This document shows positions 63,440-64,000 of a stretch of DNA of 64,000 bases, piece by piece. This DNA is from Bradyrhizobium sp. B124 (GTDB lineage Bacteria > Pseudomonadota > Alphaproteobacteria > Rhizobiales > Xanthobacteraceae): assembly GCF_038967635.1 (NCBI RefSeq), contig NZ_CP152413.1, positions 8,870,001 through 8,934,000 on the forward strand. Direction: 5' to 3'. Within the stretch, counting starts at the first letter, position 1, and every line of letters starts with the position of its first letter. The notes under the pieces were generated by a model. The model was given only the letters and a program-made list of their open reading frames with translations. It had not been told where the DNA came from and made no database searches. Both the position numbers and the translations under genes were made by a program.

Positions 63440-64000
63440 ATGAGCCGCCAAACCACCATGCAGCTGCCTCGTGGCCGCCCGCGAAGTTTCGACGTCGAAG
63501 CCGCCGTCGAACGTGCGATGGATGTGTTCTGGTCGCGCGGCTATCATGCCACGGCGCTGCCGGATCTGCTGCGTGCGACGAAGCTCTCGCGTGGCAGCCT
63601 TTATGCCGCCTTCGGCGACAAGCACTCGCTGTTCCTGCGCGCGCTCGATCGCTACATCGCCGATGCCCAGACGCGGATGGATGTTGAACTCGCCCCTCGC
63701 GGAGAGCCGGTTGCCGGCCTGCGGGCCTACCTTGCCGGTTACGTCGAGCGCGCCAGCGGCGCCAATGGCCGGCGCGGATGCCTGCTGGTGGCGACAGCCA
63801 TGGAACTGGCTGGGCAGGATGCCGAGGCTGGTCGTCGCGTCGCAAGCTTTTTCAAAACCATGGAAGCCAGGTTGGCGGACGCGCTGTCCCGCGCGGAGGC
63901 GGCGGGCAGGTTGGCCGATGGCGTCGAGCCTGCAAGTGCCGCCCGAATTCTCGTCTGTTTCGTTTGGGGGTTGCGAGTGGTCGCCAAAACGGCACAGACA
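63440..64000 (+). CDS. TetR/AcrR-family regulator, 5' part
   Basis: The frame is open to the window end (187 residues visible). Residues ~8-65 are the TetR DNA-binding domain: RGRPRSFDVEAAVERAMDVF, GYHATALPDLLRATKLSRGS with LYAAFGDKHSLFLRALDRY. The rest is the helical ligand-binding domain (ASGANGRRGCLLVATAMELA). ATG at 63440 directly follows GGGG; ATG at 63458 is an alternative. The divergent target gene, a VOC protein, has decayed. Confidence 0.9.
   Translation, partial: MSRQTTMQLPRGRPRSFDVEAAVERAMDVFWSRGYHATALPDLLRATKLSRGSLYAAFGDKHSLFLRALDRYIADAQTRMDVELAPRGEPVAGLRAYLAGYVERASGANGRRGCLLVATAMELAGQDAEAGRRVASFFKTMEARLADALSRAEAAGRLADGVEPASAARILVCFVWGLRVVAKTAQT

Overview
The window is a 64 kb chromosomal piece of a high-GC alphaproteobacterium, most likely Bradyrhizobium or a very close relative. 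The evidence is gene content and order: a ccmI-ccmE-ccmF-ccmH (cycHJKL-type) cluster followed by a Do-type protease, a two-component pair and glnE; a divergent fds formate dehydrogenase operon; opgG-opgH; and many short palindromic intergenic repeats of types that are common in Bradyrhizobium genomes. No rRNA genes, CRISPR arrays or intact insertion sequences were seen.

Region 1 (1-23.8 kb) is a surface-polysaccharide locus. It holds the 3' end of a Sel1-repeat protein, a WbsX/GH99-like protein, at least five further glycosyltransferases (GT2, GT92-like, two very large GT2 proteins, GT4), a Tat-exported GH99-like protein, a small methyltransferase-like protein, the complete dTDP-L-rhamnose set (rfbB-rfbA on the minus strand, rfbC-rfbD on the plus strand from a shared AT-rich promoter region), UDP-glucose dehydrogenase, UDP-glucose 4-epimerase, an orphan ParA-like ATPase, a periplasmic transglutaminase-like cysteine protease and a VanZ-like membrane protein. 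Together these make and assemble a glycan containing rhamnose, galactose and probably glucuronate.

Region 2 (23.8-29.4 kb) carries a PhoP/FeuP-like regulator and sensor kinase pair, small conserved rhizobial proteins and a conserved protein of unknown function. Region 3 (29.4-34.3 kb) is an accessory island of lower gene density: an SEC-C/HNH-like protein, a winged-helix protein, a tRNA-Arg-like gene whose anticodon loop carries an extra 30-nt hairpin, a HEPN-zinc-ribbon protein directly downstream of it, a membrane protein, a transposase remnant and a tiny GIY-YIG-like protein. The tRNA-like gene beside a probable HEPN ribonuclease is the most unusual arrangement in the window and the best candidate for an undescribed system; that functional link is inference.

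Region 4 (34.5-46 kb) is conserved core: cytochrome c maturation, a periplasmic Do protease, a second two-component pair and glnE. Region 5 (46-53.3 kb) is the NAD-dependent formate dehydrogenase operon fdsGBA-fdhD-fdsD on the minus strand with a divergent LysR regulator. Region 6 (53.3-62.1 kb) has opgG-opgH for periplasmic glucans, a PleC/DivJ-like PAS histidine kinase, a cation-diffusion-facilitator exporter with an enlarged C-terminal part and a Crp/Fnr regulator. Region 7 (62.1-64 kb) has tandem small zinc-ribbon proteins, a decayed glyoxalase/dioxygenase-fold (VOC) pseudogene and the start of a TetR regulator with a clear operator-like palindrome.
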